Assembly (NCBI RefSeq): GCF_009497775.1
Contig: NZ_CP031012.1
Coordinates: forward strand, 1,922,001 to 1,986,000
Origin: Alcaligenes faecalis
GTDB lineage: Bacteria; Pseudomonadota; Gammaproteobacteria; Burkholderiales; Burkholderiaceae_B
Length of the DNA stretch: 64,000 bases
Direction: 5' to 3'
The notes beneath the pieces were generated by a model that ran no database searches, was not told the origin of the DNA, and saw nothing but the letters and a program-made list of their open reading frames with translations. Positions within the stretch are counted from its first letter, which is position 1; every line of letters begins with the position of its first letter. This document shows, piece after piece, positions 44,962 to 54,281 of this stretch. The position numbers were made by a program, and so were the translations under genes.

Positions 44962-45450
44962 ATGAACGCAACGTATCACTCTATTTGTGCTTTCCTGTAT
45001 CGCGAAGCCCGTTTGCTGGACGACCGTCAGTGGGATGAATGGCTGGAATGCTATAGCCTCAACGCTCAGTATTGGATGCCTTGCTGGGACGATGATGATC
45101 AACTGACCGAGGATCCGCATAGCGAGATTTCCTTGATCTTTTATCCCAACCGCAACGGTCTGGAAGATCGGGTGTTCCGCATCAAGACCGAGCGCTCCGG
45201 TGCCTCCACGCCCGAGCCACGTACCGCTCACATGCTCAGCAATATCGAGATTCTGGCCGAGCGCGATGGGCAGGTGGATGTTCGCTATAACTTTCTGACG
45301 CTGAACCATCGCTACCGGGTGACGGATCAGTTCTTCGGCACGATTTACCTGACCTTGTCACCTCAGAAGCAGGGCTGGTTGATCGAGCAAAAGAAGGTGG
45401 TGCTCAAGAACGACTACATCCGTCAAGTGATTGATGTGTATCACATTTAA
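44962..45450 (+). CDS. benB: Benzoate 1,2-dioxygenase small subunit
   Basis: A 162-residue beta subunit with the SnoaL-like (NTF2) fold. ICAFLYREARLLDDRQWDEWLECY, then YWMPCWDDDDQLT, are typical of BenB/XylY. Three bases separate it from benA. It stabilises the alpha3-beta3 hexamer. Confidence 0.95.
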   Translation: MNATYHSICAFLYREARLLDDRQWDEWLECYSLNAQYWMPCWDDDDQLTEDPHSEISLIFYPNRNGLEDRVFRIKTERSGASTPEPRTAHMLSNIEILAERDGQVDVRYNFLTLNHRYRVTDQFFGTIYLTLSPQKQGWLIEQKKVVLKNDYIRQVIDVYHI

Positions 45451-45465
45451 AGCGGAGATCCAGTC

Positions 45466-46473
45466 GTGAACAGCTATCGTATTGCGCTGAATTTTGAGGA
45501 CGGCGTCACCCGTTTCGTGGATTGTGGGGAACACGAAAAAGTGCTGGATGCCGCGTATCGCCATCAGATCAATCTGCCTATGGATTGCTCGGACGGGGTG
45601 TGCGGCACTTGTAAATGTCAGGCCGAAAGTGGTCAGTATGAGCAGGGCGATGACTATATCGAGGATGCCCTGACGCAAGAGGAAGCGGACAAGGGTTTGG
45701 TTCTGACCTGCCAGATGATCCCCAAGTCGGACTGCGTGATTGCCGTGCCGATTTCATCGGGTGTGTGCAAGACCGCCGTGGCCAAGTGGCAGGGGCAGGT
45801 GTCGGAATGCCGTCAGTATGAGGATGCAGCTTACGAGCTGAAGATTGATGCGGCCGATGAGGCCTTGCCTTTCCTGCCTGGGCAGTACGTGAATATCACG
45901 GTGCCCGGCGGGCAGGCGCATCGCTCCTATTCCTTCAGCTCTGCGCCGGGCGAGTCGCGTTTGAGCTTCCTGATCAAGCAGGTTCCGGGTGGCCTGATGA
46001 GTTCCTGGCTGGCGGCGCAGCCGCTAGGGCAGCAGGTGGAAATGACCGGGCCTTTGGGTAGTTTTTATCTGCGTCAGGTAACGCGCCCCTTGTTGTTTCT
46101 GGCCGGTGGTACGGGCTTGGCGCCGTTCTTGTCCATGCTGGAAGTGCTGGTCAAGCAAGGCTGTACGCAGCCTGTGCATCTGGTTTATGGCGTCACGCGT
46201 GATCAGGATCTGGTGATGCTGGCTGAGCTGGATTCCTACACCCAGCGTTTGCCCGGATTCAGCTACACCACCTGCGTGGTGGACCCGGAATCCAGCCATG
46301 AACGCAAGGGCTACGTCACCCAGCATCTGGATTTGGCGCATTGGCATGAGGGGCAGGTGGATGTGTATCTGTGCGGGCCGCCGCCCATGGTGGATGCGGT
46401 CAGCCTGTTCATTGATGCGCAAGCCCATGCCCCCGCGAATTTCTACTACGAAAAATTCATCACCAGCCAATAA
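45466..46473 (+). CDS. benC: Benzoate 1,2-dioxygenase reductase
   Basis: A 335-residue NADH-dependent reductase. 2Fe-2S domain MDCSDGVCGTCKC with the fourth Cys in VLTCQM; FAD domain (HRSYSFSSAPG) and NAD domain (FLAGGTGLAPF, CGPPPMVD). It feeds electrons to benAB. GGAGATC precedes the GTG start. Confidence 0.95.
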   Translation: MNSYRIALNFEDGVTRFVDCGEHEKVLDAAYRHQINLPMDCSDGVCGTCKCQAESGQYEQGDDYIEDALTQEEADKGLVLTCQMIPKSDCVIAVPISSGVCKTAVAKWQGQVSECRQYEDAAYELKIDAADEALPFLPGQYVNITVPGGQAHRSYSFSSAPGESRLSFLIKQVPGGLMSSWLAAQPLGQQVEMTGPLGSFYLRQVTRPLLFLAGGTGLAPFLSMLEVLVKQGCTQPVHLVYGVTRDQDLVMLAELDSYTQRLPGFSYTTCVVDPESSHERKGYVTQHLDLAHWHEGQVDVYLCGPPPMVDAVSLFIDAQAHAPANFYYEKFITSQ

Positions 46474-46537
46474 GTGCATTCAAGCAACGCCCCTTTGTGG
46501 GGCGTCCTGTGCTGGATGACTCCTACAAGGAAAGATC

Positions 46538-47308
46538 ATGACTGCACCTCTGCGTTTTCATCAAAAAGTGGCTATTGTGACGGGCGCGGCCCAAGGCATT
46601 GGCCGTCGTGTTGCCGAGCGCTTGCAGGCCGAAGGGGCCTGGGTGTTGGCGGTAGACCGCTCTGAACTGGTGCGGGAACTGGCCAGTGATACGGTCCTGA
46701 CGCTGGAAGTGGATCTGGAAACCGTTGAAGGCGCTCAGACTGCAGCCCAGGCGGCGCTGGATAAGTGGGCTCGTATTGATATTTTGATCAATAACGTCGG
46801 GGGCACGATCTGGACACGTCCTTACGAGCACTACACGCCGACGCAGATCGAGGCCGAGATACGCCGCTCCCTGTTCCCCACCCTGTGGTCCTGTCATGCC
46901 GTGTTGCCCAGCATGCAGGAGCAGGGCAGCGGGGCCATTGTGAATGTGTCCTCGATTGCTACCCGCAGCATCAACCGCGTGCCTTATGCCGCGGCCAAAG
47001 GCGGCGTCAATGCCTTGACCGCCTCCTTGGCTTTTGAGAATGCCCAGCGCGGCATTCGGGTCAATGCCGTCTCGCCAGGCGGGACCGAGGCACCGCCACG
47101 GCGCATTCCTCGCAATACCCAGAACCAGGAAGATCCTCAGGAAGCGATCTGGTATCAGCAGATTGTGGATCAGACCGTGGCCAGCAGTTTGATGAAGCGT
47201 TACGGCAGCCTAGATGAACAGGCCGCCAGCATTTTGTTTTTGGCCTCGGACGAGGCTTCGTATATCACCGGCACTGTCTTGCCAGTAGGAGGCGGCGACC
47301 AGGGCTGA
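46538..47308 (+). CDS. benD: cis-1,6-dihydroxycyclohexadiene carboxylate dehydrogenase
   Basis: A 256-residue short-chain dehydrogenase that oxidises and decarboxylates the benzoate cis-diol to catechol. Nucleotide site TGAAQGIGRRVAERL, INNVGG, catalytic Ser (NVSSIA) and YAAAKGG. The WTRPYEHYTPTQIEAEIRRSL segment is typical of BenD/XylL. AAGGAAAG precedes the ATG. Confidence 0.95.
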   Translation: MTAPLRFHQKVAIVTGAAQGIGRRVAERLQAEGAWVLAVDRSELVRELASDTVLTLEVDLETVEGAQTAAQAALDKWARIDILINNVGGTIWTRPYEHYTPTQIEAEIRRSLFPTLWSCHAVLPSMQEQGSGAIVNVSSIATRSINRVPYAAAKGGVNALTASLAFENAQRGIRVNAVSPGGTEAPPRRIPRNTQNQEDPQEAIWYQQIVDQTVASSLMKRYGSLDEQAASILFLASDEASYITGTVLPVGGGDQG

Positions 47309-47379
47309 TCAAGCGATGCGCGCGGCTGGTAGAGCGAAGGGCATCAAGACAAAAAAACTCCATTTGGGGGAGACAAATC

Positions 47380-48714
47380 ATGAAAACACTAGAAGTTAAT
47401 GAAGTGATTGAGCAGGCGCGCTTCGGGCGCTTTCACTGGATGGTGATGAGCCTGTGTGCCTTGTTGCTGATATTCGATGGCTATGACCTGTTCATTTACG
47501 GTGTGGTCTTGCCGGTGCTGATGGACGAGTGGAACTTGACGCCGGTGCAAGCCGGGGCCTTGGGGAGTTACGCCCTGTTTGGCATGATGTTTGGTGCTTT
47601 TGTGTTCGGGCCGCTGGCAGACAAGATTGGCCGCAAAAAAGGCGTGACGATCTGTTTTGCCTTGTTCAGCCTGGCCACGTTCCTGAATGGCTTTGCAAGT
47701 TCACCGACCGAGTTTGGTGTGTATCGCTTTCTGGCCGGCTTGGGCTGTGGTGGCCTGATGCCCAACGCCGTGGCCTTGATGAATGAGTATTCGCCCAAGC
47801 GCTCGCGCAGCACTTTGGTGGCGATCATGTTCAGTGGCTATTCATTGGGCGGTTTGCTGTCGGCGGCGATCGGCATCTACATGCTGCCGCGCTTTGGCTG
47901 GCAGTCCATGTTTTTCTGTGCGGCCATTCCGTTGTTGCTGCTGCCTTTTATTGTATGGAAACTGCCCGAGTCGCTGGCGTTTCTGATGCGCCAGGGGCAA
48001 GAGGAAAAAGCACGCCGCATTGTGCAGACCTTGGCCCCAGAAATGGGCGTGTCCCACGATACCGTCTTGACCTTGCATGAGCAGAAAAAGACGGGGGTGC
48101 CCATGCTGGATCTGGTCAAGGAAGGGCGCTTGCTGGGCACCTTGATGATCTGGGTGGCGTTTTTCTGCTGCCTTTTGATGGTCTATGCCCTGGGTTCCTG
48201 GCTGCCTAAACTGATGGCCAATGCGGGCTATAGCCTGGGTTCCAGCTTGTCCTTCCTGGTGGCCTTGAACTTGGGCGGCATGTTCGGTGCGATTCTGGGC
48301 GGTTGGCTGGGGGATCGTTTCAGCTTGCCCAAGGTGGTCGCCTGGTTCTTCCTGGTATCAGCCGTGTCCATTACCTTGCTGGGTTTCAAGAGCCCGACTC
48401 TGGTGCTGTATGTGTTGATCGTGATTGCCGGTGCCACCACCATTGGTACGCAGATCCTGCTGTATGCCAACACGGCACAGTTTTACCCCTTGTCCATGCG
48501 TTCCTCGGGCTTGGGCTGGGCGTCAGGCGTGGGGCGCATCGGTGCCATTGCCGGACCTTTCCTGGGCGGTACTCTGATGGCGGCGAAGTTGCCCTTGCAG
48601 ATAAATTTCATGGCTTTTGCTGTGCCGGGTGTGATTGCCATGCTCGCATTTCTGGTGTTTTTGGCATCCTCGCGCTCATCTCCCAAAGTAGCGCTTAATG
48701 CGGTGGTCGGTTGA
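47380..48714 (+). CDS. benK: Aromatic acid:H+ symporter, MFS (BenK/PcaK-like)
   Basis: A 444-residue, twelve-helix MFS protein of the AAHS family. Signature: LLIFDGYDLFIYGVVLPVL in helix 1 and GPLADKIGRKKG in the 2-3 loop. Placed after benD with its own GGGGGAG site, it most likely imports benzoate. Exact substrate is inferred from context. Confidence 0.9.
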   Translation: MKTLEVNEVIEQARFGRFHWMVMSLCALLLIFDGYDLFIYGVVLPVLMDEWNLTPVQAGALGSYALFGMMFGAFVFGPLADKIGRKKGVTICFALFSLATFLNGFASSPTEFGVYRFLAGLGCGGLMPNAVALMNEYSPKRSRSTLVAIMFSGYSLGGLLSAAIGIYMLPRFGWQSMFFCAAIPLLLLPFIVWKLPESLAFLMRQGQEEKARRIVQTLAPEMGVSHDTVLTLHEQKKTGVPMLDLVKEGRLLGTLMIWVAFFCCLLMVYALGSWLPKLMANAGYSLGSSLSFLVALNLGGMFGAILGGWLGDRFSLPKVVAWFFLVSAVSITLLGFKSPTLVLYVLIVIAGATTIGTQILLYANTAQFYPLSMRSSGLGWASGVGRIGAIAGPFLGGTLMAAKLPLQINFMAFAVPGVIAMLAFLVFLASSRSSPKVALNAVVG

Positions 48715-48933
48715 GAGCGCTGAAAACGATAGAGCAGGTGGCGCAGTGTTCATGCCACGCTCACGTCAATCTTGAGTCGTTCCTATAGATTCTGGATACT
48801 TACACTTGTTCTTCCCGCTAGCTTCTTGATTTTGAAGCTACTCGGAGTAAAGTGCGTATACACCGTTTTCAATCGACGCATGCCAGCCTTTCAGACTGAA
48901 TGGCTGGCATTGTCTATGGAGCCAAGCAGAATC

Positions 48934-49554
48934 ATGACCGCTAGTAGCCTGTTGTTGTTTTTACCCGCCTGTTTTGCCCTGAATATGGCCTTTGGACCCA
49001 ATAATCTGCTGTCCATGACGGTAGGGGCCAAGCAAGGGGTATCGACTGCCCTGGTGGCCGCCATGGGGCGTCTGGTCGCTTTTGCCATCATGATTGTGGT
49101 GGCGGCTTTGGGGATGGGAACCTTGTTGATGGTCTCGGAAACGGCCTTTACCGTGGTCAAGCTCGCGGGGGCGGCATATCTGATCTGGCTGGGCATCAAG
49201 GTGTTGCGTGCCAGTGGCAAAACATCAGCAGAGCAAACTGAGGTGAGCAAAAAAGATATCTGGGGTCTGGTGCGTCAGGAGTTCTTCGTGGCTATCGGTA
49301 ATCCCAAGGCCATTCTGATTTTCACCGCCTTCTTCCCGCAGTTTGTAGATATGAATAATTATTGGGCCAGCTTCATGACGCAGGGTGTGATTTTCCTGCT
49401 GCTGGAAGTGATTGCGATTGCGGCGTACGCCTATGTGGGGACCAGACTGTCAGGCGTGATGCAAAATGCGCGTGGTCTGCGCTGGGTGAACCGCATTAGC
49501 GGCAGCATGATGATCGGCTTTGGTGTGATCCTGGCCATGGCGCGACGTTCCTGA
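48934..49554 (+). CDS. LysE/RhtB family exporter
   Basis: A 206-residue, six-helix membrane protein. FGPNNLLSMTVGAKQGV, AYLIWLGIKVL and FFVAIGNPKAILIFTAFFPQFV are hallmarks of the RhtB/LysE family, which exports amino acids. Start at 48934 (MTASSLLLF) fits family length; ATG 48916 is possible but adds an odd N-terminus. Substrate unknown. Confidence 0.85.
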   Translation: MTASSLLLFLPACFALNMAFGPNNLLSMTVGAKQGVSTALVAAMGRLVAFAIMIVVAALGMGTLLMVSETAFTVVKLAGAAYLIWLGIKVLRASGKTSAEQTEVSKKDIWGLVRQEFFVAIGNPKAILIFTAFFPQFVDMNNYWASFMTQGVIFLLLEVIAIAAYAYVGTRLSGVMQNARGLRWVNRISGSMMIGFGVILAMARRS

Positions 49555-49589
49555 TGTGAAGTCTGATCTGGCAGTTCAAGCCAGGCAGT

Positions 49590-49618
49590 AAAAAGCTCTC
49601 CTTGCGAGAGCTTTTTTT
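49590..49618. terminator. Intrinsic terminator
   Basis: AAGCTCTC CTTGC GAGAGCTT flanked by A and T runs, 36 bases after the exporter stop. Confidence 0.85.
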
Positions 49619-49856
49619 ATGCCTGTCACAGGCCTGGCAAGGGCAAGTCTCATGTTTTTATTGGTGTTTTTAAGTTCAATACAAAGAACTTAGAAAATCC
49701 CATGTTGTTGTGTGAAGTACCCGTTTTGTTTGTGTTTCTATTTGTTCAGGGTAAACACTGAATATGCTGTTTAATGCTTGAAGTTTGTAATTTTTTTGTT
49801 AGGATAAAAATTCGTTCTAGGCTTTCTTGATTAAATAAACAGCAGGAGGTTTGGAT

Positions 49857-49916
49857 ATGAATGACACGCCCATGAACTGGCCCAGTGATTTTCCGAGCAA
49901 ACACGATTCAATATAA
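49857..49916 (+). CDS. Possible 19-residue small protein
   Basis: An ATG at 49857 preceded by AGGAGG at a good distance opens a 19-codon frame (MNDTPMNWPSDFPSKHDSI) ended by TAA and followed by a strong terminator at 49953. The stretch upstream is AT-rich and could hold a promoter. It has no membrane or signal segment. It may be a real microprotein or a leader; no family known to me. The rest of the gap from 49,555 to 50,156 shows no other gene. Confidence 0.4.
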   Translation: MNDTPMNWPSDFPSKHDSI

Positions 49917-49952
49917 AATTTCCAAGAAAGACGGAGACCATTAACCAGCCTG

Positions 49953-49975
49953 GCCGCCCTATGGGCGGCTTTTTC
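49953..49975 (+). terminator. Intrinsic terminator after the 19-codon frame
   Basis: GCCGCCC TAT GGGCGGC with five T. Confidence 0.8.
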
Positions 49976-50156
49976 ATTGCTGCCTTATTGTTCTTGTTTT
50001 TATATCAATATGCTTTGAGACTGACTCGCTCGTTTATTTATAAGATTCAAATTCTGAATCTCCCAAGACTGGAAAGTTTCACTGGGCTACCTTAAATTAG
50101 GTTTTATTGCATTTTAATGCCTTGGGTGGCTTGGAAAAAGACGGAGCAGAAAAAGA

Positions 50157-50615
50157 ATGAATTGCATCAAGGCCTTGTTTGTTTTGTGTTTTCCCCTGCT
50201 GCTTGGCGCTTGCTCCAGTATTGCCGTTACTTATCATAGTGATCCCGAAGGAGCCACTGTCGTTTGCAATGGCAGTGTCTATGGCGAGACGCCACTGACC
50301 ATTAACTACAAGCTTAGGGATGTGGATAAGCGCCTGGGCATTCTTTATACAGACCCTTGTTATGCCCAGTGGCTCAGTGGATACCGGGTCTCGTATACCA
50401 ATCGGGTGCATCTGCCCCCGATCCCGGTTTTCGGTTATCAAATGGCCAAACGGCCCCTGGGTGACGGCTATGCGCAGGACGCAGATTACGGCTTGCGTGT
50501 GCAGACCCTGCGCCAGATGCGGGAACAGCAGGAAGAAAGCCGCAGATTGATGCAAGCCCAACTGCGAGAGCAACGTAAAACCAATTGCCTGCTGGAGGGG
50601 AAGTCAAAATGTTAG
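50157..50615 (+). CDS. Lipoprotein with PEGA-like N-terminal domain
   Basis: A 152-residue lipoprotein: MNCIKALFVLCFPLLLGACSS with lipobox Cys. It continues with VTYHSDPEGATVVCNGSVYGETPLTI, a PEGA-like segment (P.GA.V..nG...G.TPL), and ends in a charged coiled coil (RQMREQQEESRRLMQAQLREQ). PEGA domains occur in surface-layer associated proteins. Role unknown. Confidence 0.75.
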   Translation: MNCIKALFVLCFPLLLGACSSIAVTYHSDPEGATVVCNGSVYGETPLTINYKLRDVDKRLGILYTDPCYAQWLSGYRVSYTNRVHLPPIPVFGYQMAKRPLGDGYAQDADYGLRVQTLRQMREQQEESRRLMQAQLREQRKTNCLLEGKSKC

Positions 50616-50717
50616 TGTCCCCTTGGGCAAGTATTAACTTGTAATATGGCCCCTGACCGAGATTGACCAAGCATCTCGGTCATGACTTCTGATTTTTAAA
50701 GGCAGGCAGGTTCCTTA

Positions 50718-51026
50718 ATGAGTAACTCAAGGCAGGTAGATCTGGGCAGCCTTATAGGTGTCGCTTTTTGGATGACGCTTCTGGGCGCTTTGTTTGTAGG
50801 CTTTGTCTACCTCTTGTCCTTTCCATGGGCCTGGGTTTTGAAGGCAGCAATTGGCCTGGAAATTGTGCTGTTGCTCATGGCCTTGATGATGGAAGTTTCC
50901 GCCAAGGACGTGGATGGAGCGGGAGGCTGGGCAACGTTCGGGTTCATGTTGGGACATGCCTGGATATTTGCTGCCGCGCTGGTCTTGCGCGGCATTGTGC
51001 TGGTGGGGCAGTGGATTTTTGGCTGA
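50718..51026 (+). CDS. Small membrane protein of unknown function
   Basis: A 102-residue protein with three hydrophobic helices (about 11-33, 37-58, 74-98). The ATG at 50718 is preceded by GGCAGGCAGG. No family recognised. It lies 90 bases before the LacI-type gene. Confidence 0.65.
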   Translation: MSNSRQVDLGSLIGVAFWMTLLGALFVGFVYLLSFPWAWVLKAAIGLEIVLLLMALMMEVSAKDVDGAGGWATFGFMLGHAWIFAAALVLRGIVLVGQWIFG

Positions 51027-51115
51027 TGTTGGCGGATTCACCGCCTTGTTCCGCGTAAACAAGCCCTCCGGGCTATGCTATTTTCTTCTCTTTCCCTTTT
51101 CTGATTGATCCAGCC

Positions 51116-52153
51116 TTGCCACGTTCTTCTGCTACTCCCTCTCGTCGTATCACCATCCGCGATGTCGCCAAAGCGGCAGGGGTGTCTTTGACTACGGTTT
51201 CACACGCCTTGAATGATAGAGGCGTGGTGGACCCTTTGACGCGAGCCAAGGTGAAGCAGGTCGCTGCTGATATGGGCTACCGGCCCAATGTACGAGCGCA
51301 GCGTCTGCGCTCCGGTGCGGCCAATAGCATTGCGCTGGTATCGTCCATGCCTTTTGCCGTGTCCGGCGGTGTTTCGCGTCTGGGTTTCATGATGGAAGTG
51401 GCGGGTATTGCGGCCGAGGCTGCCATGCGGCGCGGCCTGGCTCTGGTGTTTGTGCCCCCCTTGGAAAATGCCCAGGCCTTTCTGGAAGGTCTGGATATTG
51501 ATGGGGCAATTCTGCTGGAGCCCATGACGGATGATCCCAACGTGCGCTTGTTGCAGGAGCGCGGCGTGGCTTTGGTGTCGATTGGGCGTCAGGGTGGAGG
51601 GGGGGACAGCATCCCTTTTATTGATCTGCAATCCACAGCGACCGCGCATCTGCTATTGAATCACTTGTGGGAGCAAGGTCGGCGACGTATCGCCCTGGTG
51701 CAAAGCAGTGCCGCGCGTGACTCTTACGCCAGCCATAAGAAGGTCTACGAGAACTTCGCCGCAGCGCATGCCATGCCGGTGCGCTATATGCAGGTAGAAG
51801 AAAGCTTGGGCGAGGCTGGCGGGCATGATGCCTGCACCCGGCTTCTGGCGCAGTATCCCGATACTGATGCCCTATGTGTGCCCGTGGATGCCTTTGCGGT
51901 GGGCGCTTTGGCCGCTGTTCAGCAAGCTGGTTTGCGTGTCCCGCAGGATGTGATGATTGCGACCCGCTACGATGGCCTGCGTGCTCGTACTGCAGAACCG
52001 GCTCTGACCGCAGTGGATTTGCATCTGGAACAAGTGGCAACCCTGGCCGTCGAGCTGCTGTTCGAACATTTGTCGGGCGATAAAAGCCGTTTGTCGGCGT
52101 TGGGCCCAAAGCCGGAGCTTCGGGCCCGTGCCTCTACATTGCTGGACGATTAA
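51116..52153 (+). CDS. LacI-family transcriptional regulator
   Basis: A 345-residue repressor. N-terminal helix-turn-helix RITIRDVAKAAGVSLTTVSHALNDRG followed by the hinge helix (RPNVRAQRLRSG); then a periplasmic-binding-protein-like ligand domain. Start is TTG at 51116. It is convergent with the permease-amidohydrolase-TSUP operon, whose control region holds two matching palindromes, so it most likely represses that operon. Ligand unknown, perhaps a purine-like compound. Confidence 0.9.
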   Translation: MPRSSATPSRRITIRDVAKAAGVSLTTVSHALNDRGVVDPLTRAKVKQVAADMGYRPNVRAQRLRSGAANSIALVSSMPFAVSGGVSRLGFMMEVAGIAAEAAMRRGLALVFVPPLENAQAFLEGLDIDGAILLEPMTDDPNVRLLQERGVALVSIGRQGGGGDSIPFIDLQSTATAHLLLNHLWEQGRRRIALVQSSAARDSYASHKKVYENFAAAHAMPVRYMQVEESLGEAGGHDACTRLLAQYPDTDALCVPVDAFAVGALAAVQQAGLRVPQDVMIATRYDGLRARTAEPALTAVDLHLEQVATLAVELLFEHLSGDKSRLSALGPKPELRARASTLLDD

Positions 52154-52854
52154 GTCAGCATGACGGCAAGACCGGAGACGGTCGCAAATACCAGAACCCC
52201 CATACGTAGACGGCGTTGGTCCAGCCTGTGATGAACCAGGCTGCTTAATCCCATGCCCAATAACAAGGCGGGCAGGCACAAAACGGCATAGCTCAGGTGA
52301 GACCACTTCAGTGCGCCGGAGATACCCAGCACGACCAGCGAAATTACTTCTCCCACCAGAAAGCACAAGGCGACGGTTGAGCGCAGGGTGGCGACGGGGG
52401 CGTGCTGGTACACCAGAGCCAAAGGCGGACCGCCGATACCAGTTGCGGTTTCAGTGATGCCGGTGACCAGACCTGTGGCAATAAACGCCTTTTTACCGGG
52501 TGTGAAGCTGGGTGCCAGCACCGATGCCAGCACAGCCAGCAAGGTGCTGATACCGACGAACTGGTTGAGCCAGTAAGTCGATAGCACCAGCAAAATCCCC
52601 AGACCGGCAAATGTCCCCGCAAAACGTCCGACAGTGATCCAGCCCGCACCCCTGCGGTCAATCGCCCCGCGTTCACGCCAGGCCACATAGGCGTTTAGTG
52701 GCAGCATCAGGAACAGCAGTGCTCCTGGTATGGCCTCGGGATGAACCAAAGCCAGTACCGGAACCACGATCAAGGCAAAACCCATACCGCTGGCACCCTG
52801 GATAAAGGCACCAGCCAGCACGGCGGCAAAAGCAATTAGCAAACCAGCGGTCAT
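52150..52854 (-). CDS. TSUP family permease (TauE/SafE-like)
   Basis: A 234-residue membrane protein with about seven helices; GAFIQGASGMGFALIVVPVLAL and GITETATGIGGPPLALVYQHAP are the two repeat motifs of the TauE/SafE family of anion exporters. It overlaps the amidohydrolase gene upstream by four bases, so it belongs to the same operon, perhaps exporting an organic acid or sulfite product. Its 3' end overlaps the LacI gene stop by four bases. Confidence 0.85.
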   Translation of the reverse strand: MTAGLLIAFAAVLAGAFIQGASGMGFALIVVPVLALVHPEAIPGALLFLMLPLNAYVAWRERGAIDRRGAGWITVGRFAGTFAGLGILLVLSTYWLNQFVGISTLLAVLASVLAPSFTPGKKAFIATGLVTGITETATGIGGPPLALVYQHAPVATLRSTVALCFLVGEVISLVVLGISGALKWSHLSYAVLCLPALLLGMGLSSLVHHRLDQRRLRMGVLVFATVSGLAVMLT

Positions 52855-54281
52855 GCCAAGGCCTTTTCTTGCTCTGCGTGACGAGCCAGGTGCTCGGTAG
52901 ACGGTGCATGCAGCTTGCGGATATCCGATTGCGCGACGGCATGACGAGCCAGCTCACGCACTTCTTCCAGCAAGGGCAGAGGGTCCCAATCCACGGGTTG
53001 GCCTTCCCAGAGACGCAGCTTGCCTTGGACCACCACAGCCCGGATCTGATCGCGGGCGGCAATCCGAACCAGCTCCCAAGGCAGATCCCAGGAAGGAGTC
53101 ATCTCGGGCACTTGCAGGTCAACGACCAGGAAGTCGGCTTGAGCACCCACCCGGATCTGCCCGGTTTGAGTACCCAGGCCCACGACCTCGGCACCGCCTC
53201 GGGTTGCCATGTCCAGCCAGGTCCAACCTGCACCGCAAGAGGAGTCGCCCACCATCATGCCGAAGGCAAAACGTTGTGCGGCCTCACCATAATCCATCAT
53301 GCGGAAAGCATCGCTGCGAGTGCCGTCGGTGCCCATACCCAGGCGTATGCCTTGAACGCGCATGGCTTCGGCTGGAGCGACCGCATTGCCTTTCCAGGCG
53401 CTGGCAACCGGGTTGTAGGAAACGGCGGCATTCAAATCGGCCAGCAGACGGATTTCGCTGGGGGTGACCAGGGTGGCATGGGCCAGCAAGGAGGCCGAGC
53501 CCAGGGCACCAATATGGGCCAGATGTTCGATCGGGCGGCGGCCATGGGCATTCAAGGAACGCTCCACCGCCACCAGATGCTCGTTGGCGTGGGTCTGGAA
53601 CACACGGCCAGCTTCTTCGCTCATGGAATAGATACGATGCAACATTGCATCACTGGCGGCTTCGGGAATAGAGATAGCCAGTGAAGGGCTGATCAAGGCA
53701 TGGTGCTCCCATTGCTGGAGGTGGGCCTGGGCGCGAGCCACAATAGGCTCGGCGTCCAATAGTACCGCGCTGTGCTTGTCATTGCAGATCAGGCCCAGAA
53801 CGCAGCGTATGCCTACGTCCGTGGTGGCTTGCACAATCGCGTCCAGATCTTCGGACGATCGGGTGCCCGCGTCGCAAACCGTAGTGAAACCACCCCGCAA
53901 GGCTTCCAGCGCTGACAGCTTGCTGGAGGCATACAGATGGCGGGCATTCAAGGTGCTTTCCAGCGGCACCCAGACCCGGCGGAAAATCTCCGAGGGTTCG
54001 CCATACACCAGCGATTTCCCATAAGACTGGGTGACGTGATGGTGTGCATCCACAAAGCCGGGCATCAGCAAATGGCCGAGCAAGCTCAGGCGCGGCAGTC
54101 CTGGGTGACGGGCGGCAATTTCCTCTACCGTGCCAATATCGCTGAAGCGACCTTCTTCAATCAGTACAGCGTGTCCGCTGACGGGTCCTTGCGGCAGCAA
54201 GAGGTGTTCAGGTTCCAGAATGCGGGCCTGAGCCAGGTCGTGGGATTGGAATAAAGAAGCGTGATTCATGGCACAGCTCAT
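52851..54281 (-). CDS. Amidohydrolase (cytosine/guanine deaminase-like, TRZ/ATZ group)
   Basis: A 476-residue metal-dependent hydrolase. Metal ligands are in place: GFVDAHHHV (HxH), HANEH, HATLVTPSE and GTDGTRSD (the final Asp). Relatives deaminate purines, pterins or triazines; the NCS2 permease in front suggests a nucleobase-like substrate. The ATG at 54281 overlaps the permease stop (TAATG); a second ATG at 54269 is possible. Substrate is not decidable. Confidence 0.85.
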   Translation of the reverse strand: MSCAMNHASLFQSHDLAQARILEPEHLLLPQGPVSGHAVLIEEGRFSDIGTVEEIAARHPGLPRLSLLGHLLMPGFVDAHHHVTQSYGKSLVYGEPSEIFRRVWVPLESTLNARHLYASSKLSALEALRGGFTTVCDAGTRSSEDLDAIVQATTDVGIRCVLGLICNDKHSAVLLDAEPIVARAQAHLQQWEHHALISPSLAISIPEAASDAMLHRIYSMSEEAGRVFQTHANEHLVAVERSLNAHGRRPIEHLAHIGALGSASLLAHATLVTPSEIRLLADLNAAVSYNPVASAWKGNAVAPAEAMRVQGIRLGMGTDGTRSDAFRMMDYGEAAQRFAFGMMVGDSSCGAGWTWLDMATRGGAEVVGLGTQTGQIRVGAQADFLVVDLQVPEMTPSWDLPWELVRIAARDQIRAVVVQGKLRLWEGQPVDWDPLPLLEEVRELARHAVAQSDIRKLHAPSTEHLARHAEQEKALA

